This document shows, piece by piece, positions 11,529 to 23,405 of a DNA stretch of 53,999 nt (within the stretch, counting starts at the first letter, position 1; every line of letters begins with the position of its first letter). A program made the position numbers and the translations under genes. The DNA is from Rhypophila decipiens (Eukaryota; Ascomycota; Sordariomycetes; Sordariales; Naviculisporaceae). The DNA lies in contig MU858276.1 in the NCBI GenBank assembly GCA_033297075.1, positions 1 through 53,999 on the forward strand, read 5' to 3'. Under the pieces are notes generated by a model that had not been told where the DNA came from, did not search any database, and saw only the letters and a program-made list of their open reading frames with translations.

Positions 11529-13548
11529 GATCCGGACCGGCCTCGGTGTTGTGTGGTGTCTCGGGATCAGCCAGATATTTCGTCTCGATATTTCAGGCCG
11601 CTTTCATCTCGGAGGACGTTTGTTCGTCGTGGCAAGGAACGGACCAGTTGGATCAAAAGGAAGTGAGCCAAAAAGAATGACCATCCAACACCAAGCAAAA
11701 GCAAATTTGAAGGAAAGGAAACAGGAAAGAGAAAACCCGGCATCGGATTCTAGCTGTTTCCCATCGCCGAATTCTGCCCAGGATGGTGGAGCAGAGCACG
11801 GCATCTCGTTGAGCTAGCCAAAAAAAAGTTGGCAAGTTATGCCGTGATCCCCCACGAGTCCAGGGGCGCCTGGAGTTTCTCGGCACCGTTAGAGAGGCCC
11901 TTGTTCGCCCCTTGGGAAGGAGAGAGAAACGCAAAAAGTACATGCTGGTCCAATCAGGTTTCGTCAACATGTCAATCGAAGAAATGATGTGGATACCCAC
12001 CGCAAAGGTACCGAGATCAATACGGATACGTACCTTTGTTTCCAATGTCGAACTAAGAATGTGGACTCTGCGGGTTACACTACACTAGAACTAAGCCTAA
12101 AAAGTCTTCAAATGCCGCCTGAGTCGGCGGAACGGAGCCCGTTAGAGTCTGGGGTGAATCAAGCGAGTTCTTGTCCCCTGTCAGGGGAGGGTGTGTTCGG
12201 ACTTTCTGGTGCAACTCCGAAGAAGACGGGATCTTATCAATCTTGGCAAGTTCCGAAAAATTGGATTGTGAGCATGCAGGAGATCGATGAAGAAATAAAC
12301 TCAGGGGCAGCTGTGCTGTTTGGCCAGAAAGAGGTTCCCAAGGTCCGAAGCCGATAGGAAGTAAAAATCCAAAAAGAAACGGGCGCGGAGCCGGTCTGTG
12401 GTCCTTTCCTTCCGCGTGAGATCAATGCTTCAACGGCGGCCAAGATAAAGTGGATCCCAATCTGAACAAAACCAGGCAACCAGTTTCGATGGCCTACGGT
12501 TCAGGGTTGTCACTTCCTGCTCCATCGCGAAAACGAGGTCTCATCCATTCAGGGGTGCATTAATGGCCCAAAGCGGAAATATTCCAGAATCCCCAGTATA
12601 AACGTGATATCTAGGACAATCTCAATTCCCGGGAATCTCGGGAGGAAACGAAGAAAGACAATTTCCTTCGATTATCTTCTTATCTATCCGATATTGTGCT
12701 TCAATTTCACTGTTTGGGACTGCAGCACGTGCAAAGCCAGCCATATTGTGGTGGTTTCGAGTATCTGAGAATCCTTATCAGGTAATTATGGCGGGATATC
12801 GACCCAGAAATGGTTGATTTTCACAAGACGCAGAATAGAACAACTCAAACAATGGCAAAAGAACAGACTTTCAGAGAGATATCACCACAACCAGTCACAC
12901 CAAACTTGAGTGGCGAGTCAAACCAGACTCTAATTGGTCTTTATTCCGCTGCCTGGCAGTGCCCAAGTCCGAGTTTATTAACCACGATCGACCCAACTCC
13001 ACGGATCAATCACGTCACTCGGCTATATTGAACCGCACCCCCCGCGGTTCGTGGAACGGGTCACAACTTGTGGCAATGATTCCTTCTTCCCCGACTTACG
13101 TGCCTCTCGCCAGCTTGAATATTGAAACAAATCTCGCATTCTTTCCAGACTTGCCCTCTGTCCATGAAAACAGTGAATCCAGACTCGGGGAGTACTGACT
13201 TACGTACGGATACTCGGTGGCAGCAATCATCAGAGATCAACAGTCAGATATTACCTAACAGTGCTACTGTATCCTCACCCAGCCAAAAAAGAAGCAGAGA
13301 ACTTGCTCATCGGTGCAGGTCCGGATCCCGTGTCCCATCATTACGTCTCTGCGGTACAACCAGGGGATGAGGATCCGAGCGCGAGCCCACGTTTACTGTC
13401 AGCTTTCAGATTAATAATGCCCGCAGAGTCCGATATTACTCGTATTGTTGATCTTGCAAGAGTCTGTTTGGTTTGTTTGTCTTACGGGCTTACTTCTCTC
13501 AATAACAAGTATTAATATTGAGCCGTAAACTGTACGTTAGATAGTTTG
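11529..13548. other. Intergenic region, no gene supported
   Basis: This contains the promoter of the - strand membrane protein on its left. Several frames of 70-130 codons exist on both strands, but none shows a family motif or sensible splicing. One TATCCGTAT motif (reverse) lies at 12020-12028 and one TATCCGTAC (reverse) at 13204-13212. Confidence 0.5.
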
Positions 13549-14054
13549 TTAAATAGAGGTTAAGTAGCCAGGAGGGAGCTGCCTAGTACTAGAAATCCAA
13601 CCCTGTTCACTTTCCATCCCCGTCCTCCTCTTTTCCTGGCGCTGATCCTCACACGCCGAGCCGCAATTCGAACAAACCCACCCGCCTGGGTCAATATTCA
13701 GACGCTGATAGCATCTACTACACCGCCACCAATCAGGCCTTATATATCGTGACATCCACCAGTGCTTGGAGGCCTTTGGAAGTTTGGCCTTGTGTCGTGG
13801 ACCATATAATGATGGCAGGCGAGATCTGTTGCGCGCCCGAACGACATTTGCTGGCAATTGGGTGCCGGACAGGTGTATCGCGTAGGGTTGATACTAATCC
13901 CAATGTCTGGTGGCACAACCTCTGTTGTTTCGAACGCCGCCGGCTGGGAGGACCCGTAGTCCTCGGGCGGTTCGGGTTGGTATCCCAAGTGCATTCCGCC
14001 TTCTTGCCCGATACTAGTAAGACTGTCGGTCGTGGAGTCGGACCAGTCGGTCAT
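13549..14054 (-). pseudogene. Frame-disrupted zinc-finger protein candidate
   Basis: Two overlapping frames on the - strand look like parts of one protein. The first, from ATG 14054, has an acidic Ser/Thr/Pro-rich N-terminus followed by a C2H2-like finger (YTCPAPNCQQ...CHHYMVHD), then runs into a stop near 13740. The second frame, open through the same area and ending at 13549, carries WWRCSRCYQRLN followed by WVCSNCGSACED, a CxxC-CxxC zinc-ribbon-like module. Finger plus ribbon in one order suggests a small zinc-binding protein. No GT-AG intron joins the frames neatly, so a one- or two-base indel near 13790-13830 or decay is likely. An unrecognised intron or an upstream exon is possible. I do not recognise the family. 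Confidence 0.33.
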
Positions 14055-16773
14055 GTAGTCGGTCGTGTACTGGTAGCTGGCCCGATCCAGGAGTTTTGGT
14101 ACCCACCGCTGTTTGTATATGAATCTGCAGTGGGCTGGAATCTACTTTCCGGCTCTTGGGCCGCGGCAGGAACTATACCGTCCGCAGGTGCCCCGGAAGG
14201 GGCCGTGGGCTCGCCGGTTTGCGATCTCTAGTATGCGGAGTGAACGTTGGAATCCTGGTCCATAATAGCGACGAATCGTGCCTGTGGCCCAAGGAAGAGA
14301 CATCTAATACAGGTACACCGGCACGGTAAAGCTGGCGGCAGATGGGAGATGGGAGTTGGCGAAGGGTGGTAGAATGATAGATGGAGTCTGTCCGACATGC
14401 TTTTTCCTTTTTAAAGACGGAATTTGACTCGGAGAAGTTGAAACACTTGATGAATTTCCAAATCTCTAACCTGGCAGCCTATGGTAATAATAAATGGCCG
14501 GAATTTAGCGGTGATTTGCAGAGGATTCCGGTCATTTATTGTTACCATAGGCTGCCAGGTAATCCGTTAGACGACATCCTCTTTTTTATTTGGAGATACC
14601 AGGTAGTCAACCTATTCCAGTGAGATCAAAGGCGCGAATGACACTATGCAGCATGCAACATGCGGAAACCATCCGAAGAGTTCAATCTTCTATTTGTGAG
14701 TGGCCGGGGCAGTTGTTCAGATCATGGGCAACAATTCGCTCTCTGCAAGTGGTGTCCCACAGCAGCAACTTTGGTTCTTAGTACTGGGGCTTTAGATAAA
14801 GTGATGACCACTATTGGGGTGATATTTCTTGCGAGGATGGGCAATGAATTCAAGAGTATTGATAACCGTCTAAGTCGTTCGGTCGACGGTGGACCAATGG
14901 ACAATAATGTGACCCTGAGTCCCGGCCATATACATCACAGCCATGCACACCGCCGCTCTCCCCAGCCCCAAGAATCTGGGACCATCGCGATACTGATACC
15001 GATACAGCTTACATTCATGCCGGTATGCATATACCGATGAGATCTGACACGCATACGTAAAGTCACCAAACCCAATCAAACTTGAAAACACTTTGAGTGG
15101 ACTTGATGCCGGGAATACCACCGAATCCAGACGCGCCATGTCATCTCAATCTCACTCTTGCTGACCACCCTCGAGATATGTCCAGACGGAGTGGCGTCCG
15201 CGACACCGCTGATCCCTAACTCGGTGCTCCTGATGGAGCCGATGTCATGCCGGTATGTACACTAAGACGAGATGGGCAAGCAATCCAAAAGCAAAAGCTG
15301 TGCAGTTCTCGGAAGCAATTTGAGTCCTCTTATTGGCACGTTGGGGAGCGTTGAAATCCCTCAGCCCTACGACGCTAAGACAAGCTCAGCATAGAGACAG
15401 ACAGTTTACGCTAAAAGATGACGGTGGCAACTGACCTCGGAAGGAACTGCCACGATGCCATCGATAGCATCAACTATCAGGGAATGGGCTCGAATGAACC
15501 AAGGACCAAGTACCGTCCCATTCGCTCGGCTCAAGCTGACAATATCCCAGCCCCGCCAGGTCGAATAACAGAAGGTGACATATCGCGAACCATCATCAGG
15601 AGCGACTCGGTAAAGTAATGATCCAAGATTATATTTGTGGGCTTTCGGTTTAGAGGGAAAAATTTGGATCTCGCCTGGCCAACCGCCCTCAGAAGTGGAT
15701 CAGGATTCAGTGTAATTTACGCCATGCTGCTATGGCAGAGGTACGCGCATGAGATTGAGATGAAGATAACTACCTACAGGGAATCAATCGACGTCCAAAT
15801 AAAGTCGAAGCTAGTTGTAGGAAGTCAACTAATAAACGTTACGTGTATTGGTAAGTAAGGTACAGATGAGCAAGGTTATGCAGGCATCCTGTATCCGTAC
15901 GTTCCCCGTTCTGTCAAGTGGGCGGTGAGTGGTGTGCCCGGCATGCAGTCTTTGGAATCATGATGATTTACCCGCATCCCGCCCGTTTTTACTCCGAGTG
16001 CAGATCTATCGAAGGATCGTATCAACCGTTGGCACTGAGAACTGAAATGTCTTTCACCCCGCTTTACGGGATGAAAACAGTAGAAACAGTAAAGTAATAA
16101 GGTAACAACACATCAACACTAGTGAAAGGTTGTTCGTCCGTCGACTCCGCGGACAATACGGATAATGAGAGTGAAGAACAAGGAAGAAGAATGACATCAA
16201 CTCTTTTCACCTGGGGGCTTGTCAGCCGGTAATTCATCTCACCAATGGGAAGTCGCCCGAGCGGTAAATCTCCAGGCACACTCGTAATCCATCTAGAAGT
16301 CGTTAGATCGTAAAAGGTCGTCTAACCTCCTCCAGCTAGCCTTCAAGATGTGGCTGCATGATATGCACGAACCTCACATTAATAAGGGTTCGAATCGCGA
16401 CTGTGTATGGACAGATTCCGAGACCGAGTACGCATAAAATCGAGGGGTTGAACACAAGGAGAGGTGTGTTCTGACGGACAGTGCAGAGTAAGGCGGTTTT
16501 GATCCATCCTCAGATTGTATTATATACCTAGAATTAAAAGAAAACATGAATAAAGCCCGTAAAAAGACCACATTGTCGCTCGTAGGCAGTGAGGGTATGT
16601 ATGGTGCAAGGTGACGACAGAAAGAAGAATGCCGACAAGAGAGAAAGAAAGAAGACACGATTTTCCCCGTCTGCCGTCCTGCCCGTCCATTTCCGCTTAT
16701 TGAAGATGTACATTTCTTTTTCCCTTCTTCTGACACATCGTACAGTCCTCATAGCGATTCAAGTCCATATCAC
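14055..16773. other. Gene-poor region with hairpin element
   Basis: Apart from the inverted repeat listed separately I see no supported gene. A - strand frame of 89 codons (15139-14870) ends in a hydrophobic, Met-rich segment and may be a gene relic. TATCCGTAC occurs at 15892-15900 and TATCCGTAT (reverse) at 16156-16164. Confidence 0.5.
14469..14560. repeat. 92-base near-perfect hairpin, MITE-like
   Basis: Two 36-base arms face each other: 14469-14504 (beginning acctggcagcctatggta) and 14525-14560 (ending ataggctgccaggt). They pair at 34 of 36 positions, with a 20-base loop at 14505-14524. The two mismatches are transitions, consistent with ageing or RIP-type mutation. Size and structure fit a miniature inverted-repeat element or a fold-back remnant. 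I cannot see a clear target-site duplication. Transcribed, either strand would form a long stem. No second copy is visible in this window. Confidence 0.8.
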
Positions 16774-17721
16774 TTATTTCTTGAGATCTTGCGGCCACCC
16801 TCCGGTTGTCGTTGTTGTCGTGGATGGTGGAATCGTGGGTGAGTGTGCATCGTGATGGCCCACTGGCTTGCTGTCCAACATGGCGACCTCTCCTGCGTGA
16901 TTGCCCGACAGCTCGGCGACATAGTGGCTTGGGCTTCCGAGCTCTGTCGGCGCAGAATAGTATGAGCCGTTTTCGAAGCCGTGTCCCTGGGGAGGCGATC
17001 CCGTATAGTGGTAGCCCGAGTGAGGCGATACTGCAGCTGGAGCAGGGAGTTCAGTTAGTATGCTTGTGGTTTGGTAACTTTGTAGAATCCCCGGGAATCG
17101 AAAGAAATACTTACAATGATGTGGGCTGTGGCTGAAATGTGACGAGTTGGGATTCGGCGAGTGGTTCACTCCCAGTCCGTCTGACGATTGGGGTGACTTC
17201 TCGGCGGCCTGCTTTTGCTTTCTCCTCCTCATGTACCACCACGCACCAACCGCCAAGGCAATCCCGCCCAAAACTCCGATAACGATTCCTGCAATTGCAC
17301 CGCCGGACAAGCCCTTACTTGACGATGAGGGTTCGATGGCCCCCGCGTCTCTCAAAAAGTCGGCCCGGATAACAGGCTCATCGATCAATCTTGCCGCGGT
17401 GAGGTTGGCGTCGGCACATTGCCCTGCTGTGCACGGATTGCTGTAACAGCATCCCATGAATGGCGGGTTATTGGCAGCACATGTGTACCAAAGGGGCGAT
17501 GAGTAGCCCGCTATGGGCTCGCTGTCGTCGCATGCCAACGCGGGGATCTTGGAGTACTGGCTCGACGAGAACGTTGCGGGTCGTAGCCTTTTTTGGGTGC
17601 AGTTTCCGGATCCATCTGAGCACGGGTTGATGGTGCAGCACCCGACGAACTCGACAGCTGTGTCCTGGCAAATATACCAATCTCCACCACGCGGGCAACT
17701 GAGCCCCAAGGGGTTTGTCAT
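16774..17721 (-). CDS. Single-pass membrane protein with two Cys-rich modules
   Basis: Exons 17721-17115 and 17036-16774, about 289 residues. The intron has donor GTAAGT, branch site TACTAAC and acceptor CAG; a second acceptor six bases downstream would also keep frame. The N-terminal part has two similar Cys modules, each with W-Y-x-C, then F-x-GCC and NPC (FVGCCTINPC and FMGCCYSNPC). A Ser-rich spacer, a Gly/Ala/Ile-rich transmembrane helix near residues 150-172 and a basic stop-transfer RRRKQK follow. The cytosolic tail is rich in Ser, His, Pro and Gly. This is the plan of a fungal cell-surface or wall-sensor protein, although there is no classical signal peptide at this start. The frame is open far upstream (to 18105) without a better ATG, so the true N-terminus is uncertain. 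Confidence 0.75.
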   Translation of the reverse strand: MTNPLGLSCPRGGDWYICQDTAVEFVGCCTINPCSDGSGNCTQKRLRPATFSSSQYSKIPALACDDSEPIAGYSSPLWYTCAANNPPFMGCCYSNPCTAGQCADANLTAARLIDEPVIRADFLRDAGAIEPSSSSKGLSGGAIAGIVIGVLGGIALAVGAWWYMRRRKQKQAAEKSPQSSDGLGVNHSPNPNSSHFSHSPHHCKYFFRFPGILQSYQTTSILTELPAPAAVSPHSGYHYTGSPPQGHGFENGSYYSAPTELGSPSHYVAELSGNHAGEVAMLDSKPVGHHDAHSPTIPPSTTTTTTGGWPQDLKK

Positions 17722-20700
17722 TGTGACACTTGGACTCTGGGGTTTGGCTGGAGAAGGGGTTGGCTTGGTGTTTCCGAGCTCTCCGCTTCTTTCCTGTCTT
17801 GGTGTTTGGCTTGTGTTCACTTCTCGTTGGACCCTGCGGAGATTTCGCACGACTTGTTGCCCGGGTACGATGTTATGCAGTAAAAGGTGAATATCCAAGT
17901 CAGGATCGAGTCGGGAAATGTGCAGTCCAACGCCGAGTCGAGCTTCTGTTTTGCAGGTGAAGTGTGAGGCAAATTGGCTTGAGGTGGGAAAAGGAATCAG
18001 GAGGGAAAAGTGATGACGAAGTAAAGAGGAAAGACGCAAGTAATAAAAGAGAGAGAAAAGGCAAGGGACCTGGTTTGCAGGGGACGCAACCCTTCCTGTC
18101 AGCACTACCTACAGGTTATAGACAACGGGCTAGGCTAGCAGCTCGACCTTGAGCACGGCACCTGCATGGGCTGCAAGCATGGGACGGCATCCGTATTTTC
18201 CTCTCTTTCTTGGGGTTCAAGGTGCATGGGATGGAACTCATCCTGGGCTGAGCTCTCCCGCGTCCATACAGTACACGTCCATACTGTATTGCAGTGGCTG
18301 CGAGCAATCGTATGTACATGCAGTGCGGAATAGCGAGATCGTCGGTCAAGGACCTCTTCTGGCAGCTGCTGAGCGCTGCTGATGCTGTCAATGTCAATCC
18401 TTTCTCTCAGCATCAGCGCCCAGAAAATGCCCAGAGGAGAATGGGTGGCAGAAGTGCCCCAGACCGCAGACCGGGGCCCAGACCAAGCAGAGGCTGACCG
18501 GGGTCGCTTTGGTCACTGCCTCATGCTAACCTCGCTAAAGTGGTGGTCCCTGCTCCTTCTCCCCGGGGCAGGTCCCCTGTTCCCTGCCCGCGTCAGTGCT
18601 CTTGGAGTTCTGCCCGGCCGGGCCGGGCCCTAGTGCGGTGGACTTGTTGGGTCTTTCCTTCCTTTGGCGGTGATTTTTGAACCATTTTGGTGGGCATGAA
18701 GAAGAGCACATGCATGTGTTCGGCCATGGAAAATACGAATCCATAGACCACATGTGCCACATGCTGGACACCACCATATTTGATACAGCTTTTCGCATTT
18801 TCAAGATTTCGCGGGGGAATGGGAAGGTTGGACCTTGGGGGCCGTCACAAATTGGCGGTTGTGGATGGGCGGAAAAAATCGCAGGAGCAAAAGGAGGTCC
18901 AGCTGTATCGTATCCGTACGTCGCCCATCCGCTGGGCTTGGCTGCATGCCCTAAAAAGAACCAGCGCAACCTCGAAGATGCCACTGCTTCTTATCCGTAC
19001 CACTTACCATTCTCCCGACCGAAGCTCCGTTCGTGGGTTGCACCAGACAGGCTCCTGCCATCGTGGACGAGTCTTTGGAAAAGCCATGTTTATGCAACGG
19101 CATGTCTTTGATCTATGATCAACACTTGCCGGGAGCCTTCTCCAACTCGCCCAGTCGAAAAGATAAAGTTCCATGCCTCCTAATTTCTCCAATTTCGTCG
19201 AGGAGTGGGCGCAAAGGCTGAGATCGACGGGAAACGTGTTTGCGTTGGTTGATCAATACCCCGTACCTGACCCTTGTATCCCGTACAGCGCCCAGCTCTG
19301 AGGAAAGACCCGGGATCAAAGATATGTCCGTATTGGTACGAATTAAACATGCAACGTCACCAATGGGACATTTTGTTGGTCCCAAGACAGGAGCACTGAT
19401 TACGGCCGCCGGAATTTCTAAGCAGTTAATTCCTCCCATGGCACAAGCTGCTGGCTATGCAGCTGCCATGCGGTGTGTATCCATACGTGTGAAAGAAATA
19501 TTTCTGACCAGTTATACGGATAGGACCATTTAGGTGGGGAAGTTCCCCTATCGACGACAACGAGGGGAGGTGGTGGTGGCATTGCAATACTAAGTCCTGT
19601 CGTGCTACGGTGGAAATTGAACTGGGGCGCTTGCTTCTTGGCTTGATGATGAGCAGGCCAAGGTCAATGGCCGACCCAAAGAAAAGAACCAGAGGAGCGC
19701 AAAAAAGGGAAATCGAAAAGACCAAACCGATGCACTTGTCTTTGTGCAGTTTGCATCAGAACTATCCGTACGCATATCTTGACTGTCAACTATTTGGGTT
19801 GTACCCCTTTCAACGCAACAATATCAATATCAACATTGAACGTCTCAAGTCTATGCTTGGACGAATGGAAAATCCCGTCCCTGGCGCCTCCTGGAGCATG
19901 GAAACCCGTACGTTACCATACGAATACAAGCTTGTGAGACCACCATTACGATGATGGGCATGTCTTGCGAGCCCGTGCCATCGCGGCGCTTGGCAGGCAA
20001 ACTACAGTCTTGGACTCTTGGTCTGGCCCAACAAGGCGGTTTAGGAGCTCTCGGCCACGGCAAAAACCTTGGACAATCCGACAATGGTATCGCCAATTAC
20101 GCCATAACACGAGAGGCCCAAGTTATGACCTGTTTGATCCCGACTCTTCTTAATCTGTACCAGAAATAAATGGTAAGACCTGCGCACTTTAATCGCGCGG
20201 TCCAATTGGAATTTTACACGGGAAGACCAACCACTCACAACCACACAGCCTCCACCCAAATAAGCGCGATGCCGCCACTATAATAAGCGGGAAGGGGCGG
20301 TGCGGGAGCGACAGTAAGTCCCCGTTGAGCGGGGAAATACCAAGGCCCGTCGATACGGAATTCAGGTTATTACAGCGTATCCGTACAAATCAACATTCTC
20401 CTTCCAGGTTCTTCCGTGATGACTGATCAATGATGACACCAACACATTGCTCAATAACCTTGCAAGAATAAAACACACAATCCCCTACCAAGGTCGATCA
20501 GCTTACTGTCTTGCCATGCACGGCAACGCTATGAGGCAATACCGAAATCCTTCAGAGCCTCCAGGGCTGTATCTGAAACCTGCCAGATCCTTCCCCGACT
20601 GCCTGATCCAATAAGTGATATGGGCTGGTTGGATAACGGTAAGGAACGTGCATACCGAAAGCCAACAGTACGGCACCCGGATTACGGGGTTGTGATGTCG

Positions 20701-20909
20701 GGAAATTCGATCGATTTGGGCTGGGACTGGGACCTGAACAACACCATCAACTACATGCGGGATGGTCCGATTTAGACTTATTTCCCACCCCCATCTTCAA
20801 CAACCCTATTCATTTAAACTTTAACTGGTGCCTGTTTCATGCCATCACAGACCGGGCACCTTTTGACAGGTTCGTCCCTTTCTTCATCGTTCTTACTTCT
20901 CGACAGAGT

Positions 20910-21250
20910 TCCGACCAAGCCAAGTTTTTGGAAGCCAAGGCAAATCAACTGAATACAATCCAATCCAAAGAGGCCGAAAATACTGTCAAGCCAATCCAAT
21001 CCAGCCATAACACTTGACTTGATCTACTTGGATTACTTGAACTAGTAGAATCCCTATATATAACCCTAACCCTATACCAACTTTACCCCCTAAACTGGGA
21101 ATAGCTTCATTTGTCTATTATTTTTCTGGCTATTCAAGTTCCTCAAGTAGATCAACTTAATTGAATTGAACTATTTCTTAAGTCAATTCGGCCTGTATTA
21201 GTTCAATCTAAGCCAAAAGGGGGTTCAGATTGACTTGACTTGGCTTCTTC
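20910..21250. repeat. Degenerate short-repeat zone with inverted copies
   Basis: Short related words (caagccaa, caatccaatcca, cttgacttgatctacttg and their complements) recur in both orientations. For example, ttgatctacttg near 21018-21029 is the reverse complement of caagtagatcaa near 21143-21154. The flanks resemble each other inverted (about 20925-21030 against 21130-21245). This may be the decayed termini of a small transposable element, but there is no open frame for a transposase. Confidence 0.4.
21061..21074. repeat. Interstitial telomere-like motif (TAACCC)2
   Basis: Two and a third units of the TAACCC hexamer (taaccctaaccctata). It is too short to be a telomere end, and might be an interstitial scar or a binding site for telobox proteins. 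Confidence 0.6.
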
Positions 21251-22151
21251 GGAACCCTGCTTCTCGACAAGTCAAATCCCCATGTTCTCAGACCATGCGC
21301 CGCACAAGGGTTGGCAACTCCGAGACACTTGACAGACAGCCCCTTTCTCTTATCTAGCTGCCTTAGAGCCCTTACAATTCTCCGATCCTTTCCTTCCCAT
21401 AACCAGCAGTTCGCTGTATAACCCAGCGGCTTGAGTTCCGGAAGCTTGGGCTTTTCAAGGGGCATGAAAATGTCTCAGTTCATCGTCGGTTGCATCTGTT
21501 GAAAATATCGTGGCGGTTGCCAAGGTGTCAAATCCGTCAACATCACTGTCATCACATTGTCATGTTCCCCTGCATTCATCATGGTGACATCTCAGATAGC
21601 TGTGTGTGATGCGAGACTGATGATTCCTGGATGCCAAGCACTTCAGTTCACACCTTGATAGCTCGTCCACACTGCCACTGCTACAGTACACAATGGAGCA
21701 CATGACGCCTATCGTCACCAGACGTTGCAAAGCTTCGACGATGTGCTCTTGTTAGCGACGGGAACCTAGCACCGACGTGGCCTGTTCACGAGAAAACTCA
21801 CCGTCCCCAGCGGAATTACCCGAAAAGGGGCAAGATGTCTCGGATTGTCTACGACTCAACGAGCGGCAAGAAAGGAGCAGAGGGAATATTCGACATTTAA
21901 TCGAGATTGCCATCTCATAAGACCACGATACTGCCATGGTTACAGTGACACGCAGGAGAAGAGAACAGCTCAGCGGTCCCACCGAGCATTGAGGACAAAA
22001 GGGACGGGGGATGTCGACCCAAGCTGAGAACTGGGTGCGATGGCCGGCCATATGTAACTGACGTTGGATCATTGACTTTTGTTCCGAACACACCTCATTT
22101 CAAAAACGGCCCTTTGTTGTTTACAACTTCTTTAGCTGTGAAATCTCCGAG

Positions 22152-23405
22152 ATGGTGATAAAATCTGTTTCAAGCAACATGGCAGCAATTTGCGTGTTGT
22201 ATTGTTCCCTGTTTCTTGTTATTGTCACTCAAGGTGTCTCGAGCTTTCCACTCCAAGATGATAATCACGAAAAACAGCAACCGCACAACCTAAACCGATT
22301 TACCGGGTCCCAATCGATAACACATCGGGAGCACTGGCAGCCCTATGGTGGAAGACTGGTTGACGAACCGAATCAAAGAGCCCGGGTCCTGTCGTATGTG
22401 TTTGACTTGCCCTGAGCATCTGAGACCCTCGGGCCCGAGACAATGTTTTGTTCCGAACCCGAAGAAAAGGGGGAACCCGGGAGGACAACAGACGGGAAGT
22501 CTAAAAAGAGCTCACTTTGCTGACTTTCTGACCTCTACAATCCAAACAGACTCCCAAACCACGACCAGCAAAGCCGCGAGCAAAATGCGCCTCAAATCCC
22601 GGAAGCCGAAGCCGACAACCTGAACACGTACCGGTACGGCGACCAACTTGAAAAGCGCTCCTCATCATTCACCTGCTCGCCCCTTGCAGCCGGCCTGTCG
22701 ATCCTCGACTGCATCTACCTCTTCCAAATCGGCCTCGTCTCCCAAGGATCCAACCCCCTCTCCCCCTCTTCTTCCGACGGAAAACACCCAATATGGATCG
22801 GTTCCCAGGGCCCCAACCAATTCACATTCATCAACAGCGCCGACGTCCCTGTCATTCTGATAGTCTGGCACATGGCGCCGTCGGATAACCAAGCCAGCTT
22901 CATGAACGCCCGCGGGCCAGCCATCACTTACTCTCTCGCAACAACCGGGTCAGCAGTGCAAGTCTCCATTGCCAACGAGGTTTTTGGCGGCTGGGCGGCG
23001 ATATACAACCGCACCACACGATTAACCGAATACGGACAGGTGGATAATACCTTTGGCGAGTTTTCCACTGGAAATTTTGCGACGGTTGATGTGTCACGGT
23101 TGGTGAATATGCGCGGGGATGGGATGAGCATTTCTGTTTTGGCCGCGAGTTCTTCTTCGGGGGACGATGAGCAAGGCGTACCGTGTGTATCAGACATGAG
23201 CACATGTGTGTATGCGTGTAATGACGGGATGGGAGATTCTTGCGGCGCAGAGGGGACGTATAGTCTGTTGAATTGTCAGGGGCAGAAGGAATCCTCGCAG
23301 AGCTGGGATGCAGATGGGAATCCTACTGGTGGTTGTCAGGGGTGGAGTTGGGGTGGACGGTTGGATGTTGTTCTCACACGGAGGGGGCAGGATGGTCTTG
23401 ATTGA
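22152..23405 (+). CDS. Secreted protein with Kex2-like site, effector-like
   Basis: Exons 22152-22393 and 22550-23405, about 365 residues; a second in-frame ATG at 22179 would give 356. The intron has donor GTATGT, branch TGCTGAC and acceptor ACAG, and the phases match. The hydrophobic core AICVLYCSLFLVIV after Met 10 is a signal peptide, cleaved near VSS-FPLQ. A polar pro-region ends in LEKR (about residues 113-116), a typical Kex2 site. The mature part starts with a Cys-containing helix-like stretch. It then has a beta-rich domain with WIGSQGPNQFTF, VPVILIVWHM and an N-glycosylation site (NRT), and ends with several cysteines. It resembles secreted fungal proteins that are often called effectors; I cannot name the family with certainty. 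Confidence 0.68.

Larger units (their letters stand above)
17722..22151. other. 4.4-kb gene-poor stretch
   Basis: No supported gene on either strand; frames are 60-150 codons without motifs. It contains four exact copies of TATCCGTAC (18911, 18992, 19763 and 20378) and one reversed TATCCGTAT (19514-19522). A short hairpin (atacagta...tactgtat) lies near 18265-18290. There is a telomere-like motif at 21061-21074. A zone at 20910-21250 is full of CAAGCCAA/TTGACTTG-type short repeats in both orientations. Confidence 0.55.

Noticed and set aside
12237..12479. 80-codon - strand frame with a hydrophobic N-terminus
   Set aside because: Short, no conserved features, and no clear promoter or intron.
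14870..15139. 89-codon - strand frame with a Met-rich hydrophobic end
   Set aside because: Cannot be extended by a sound intron and matches nothing I recognise; perhaps a relic.
16383..16398. gggttcgaatcgcgac, resembling a tRNA T arm
   Set aside because: No acceptor stem, anticodon arm or D arm at the right distance.
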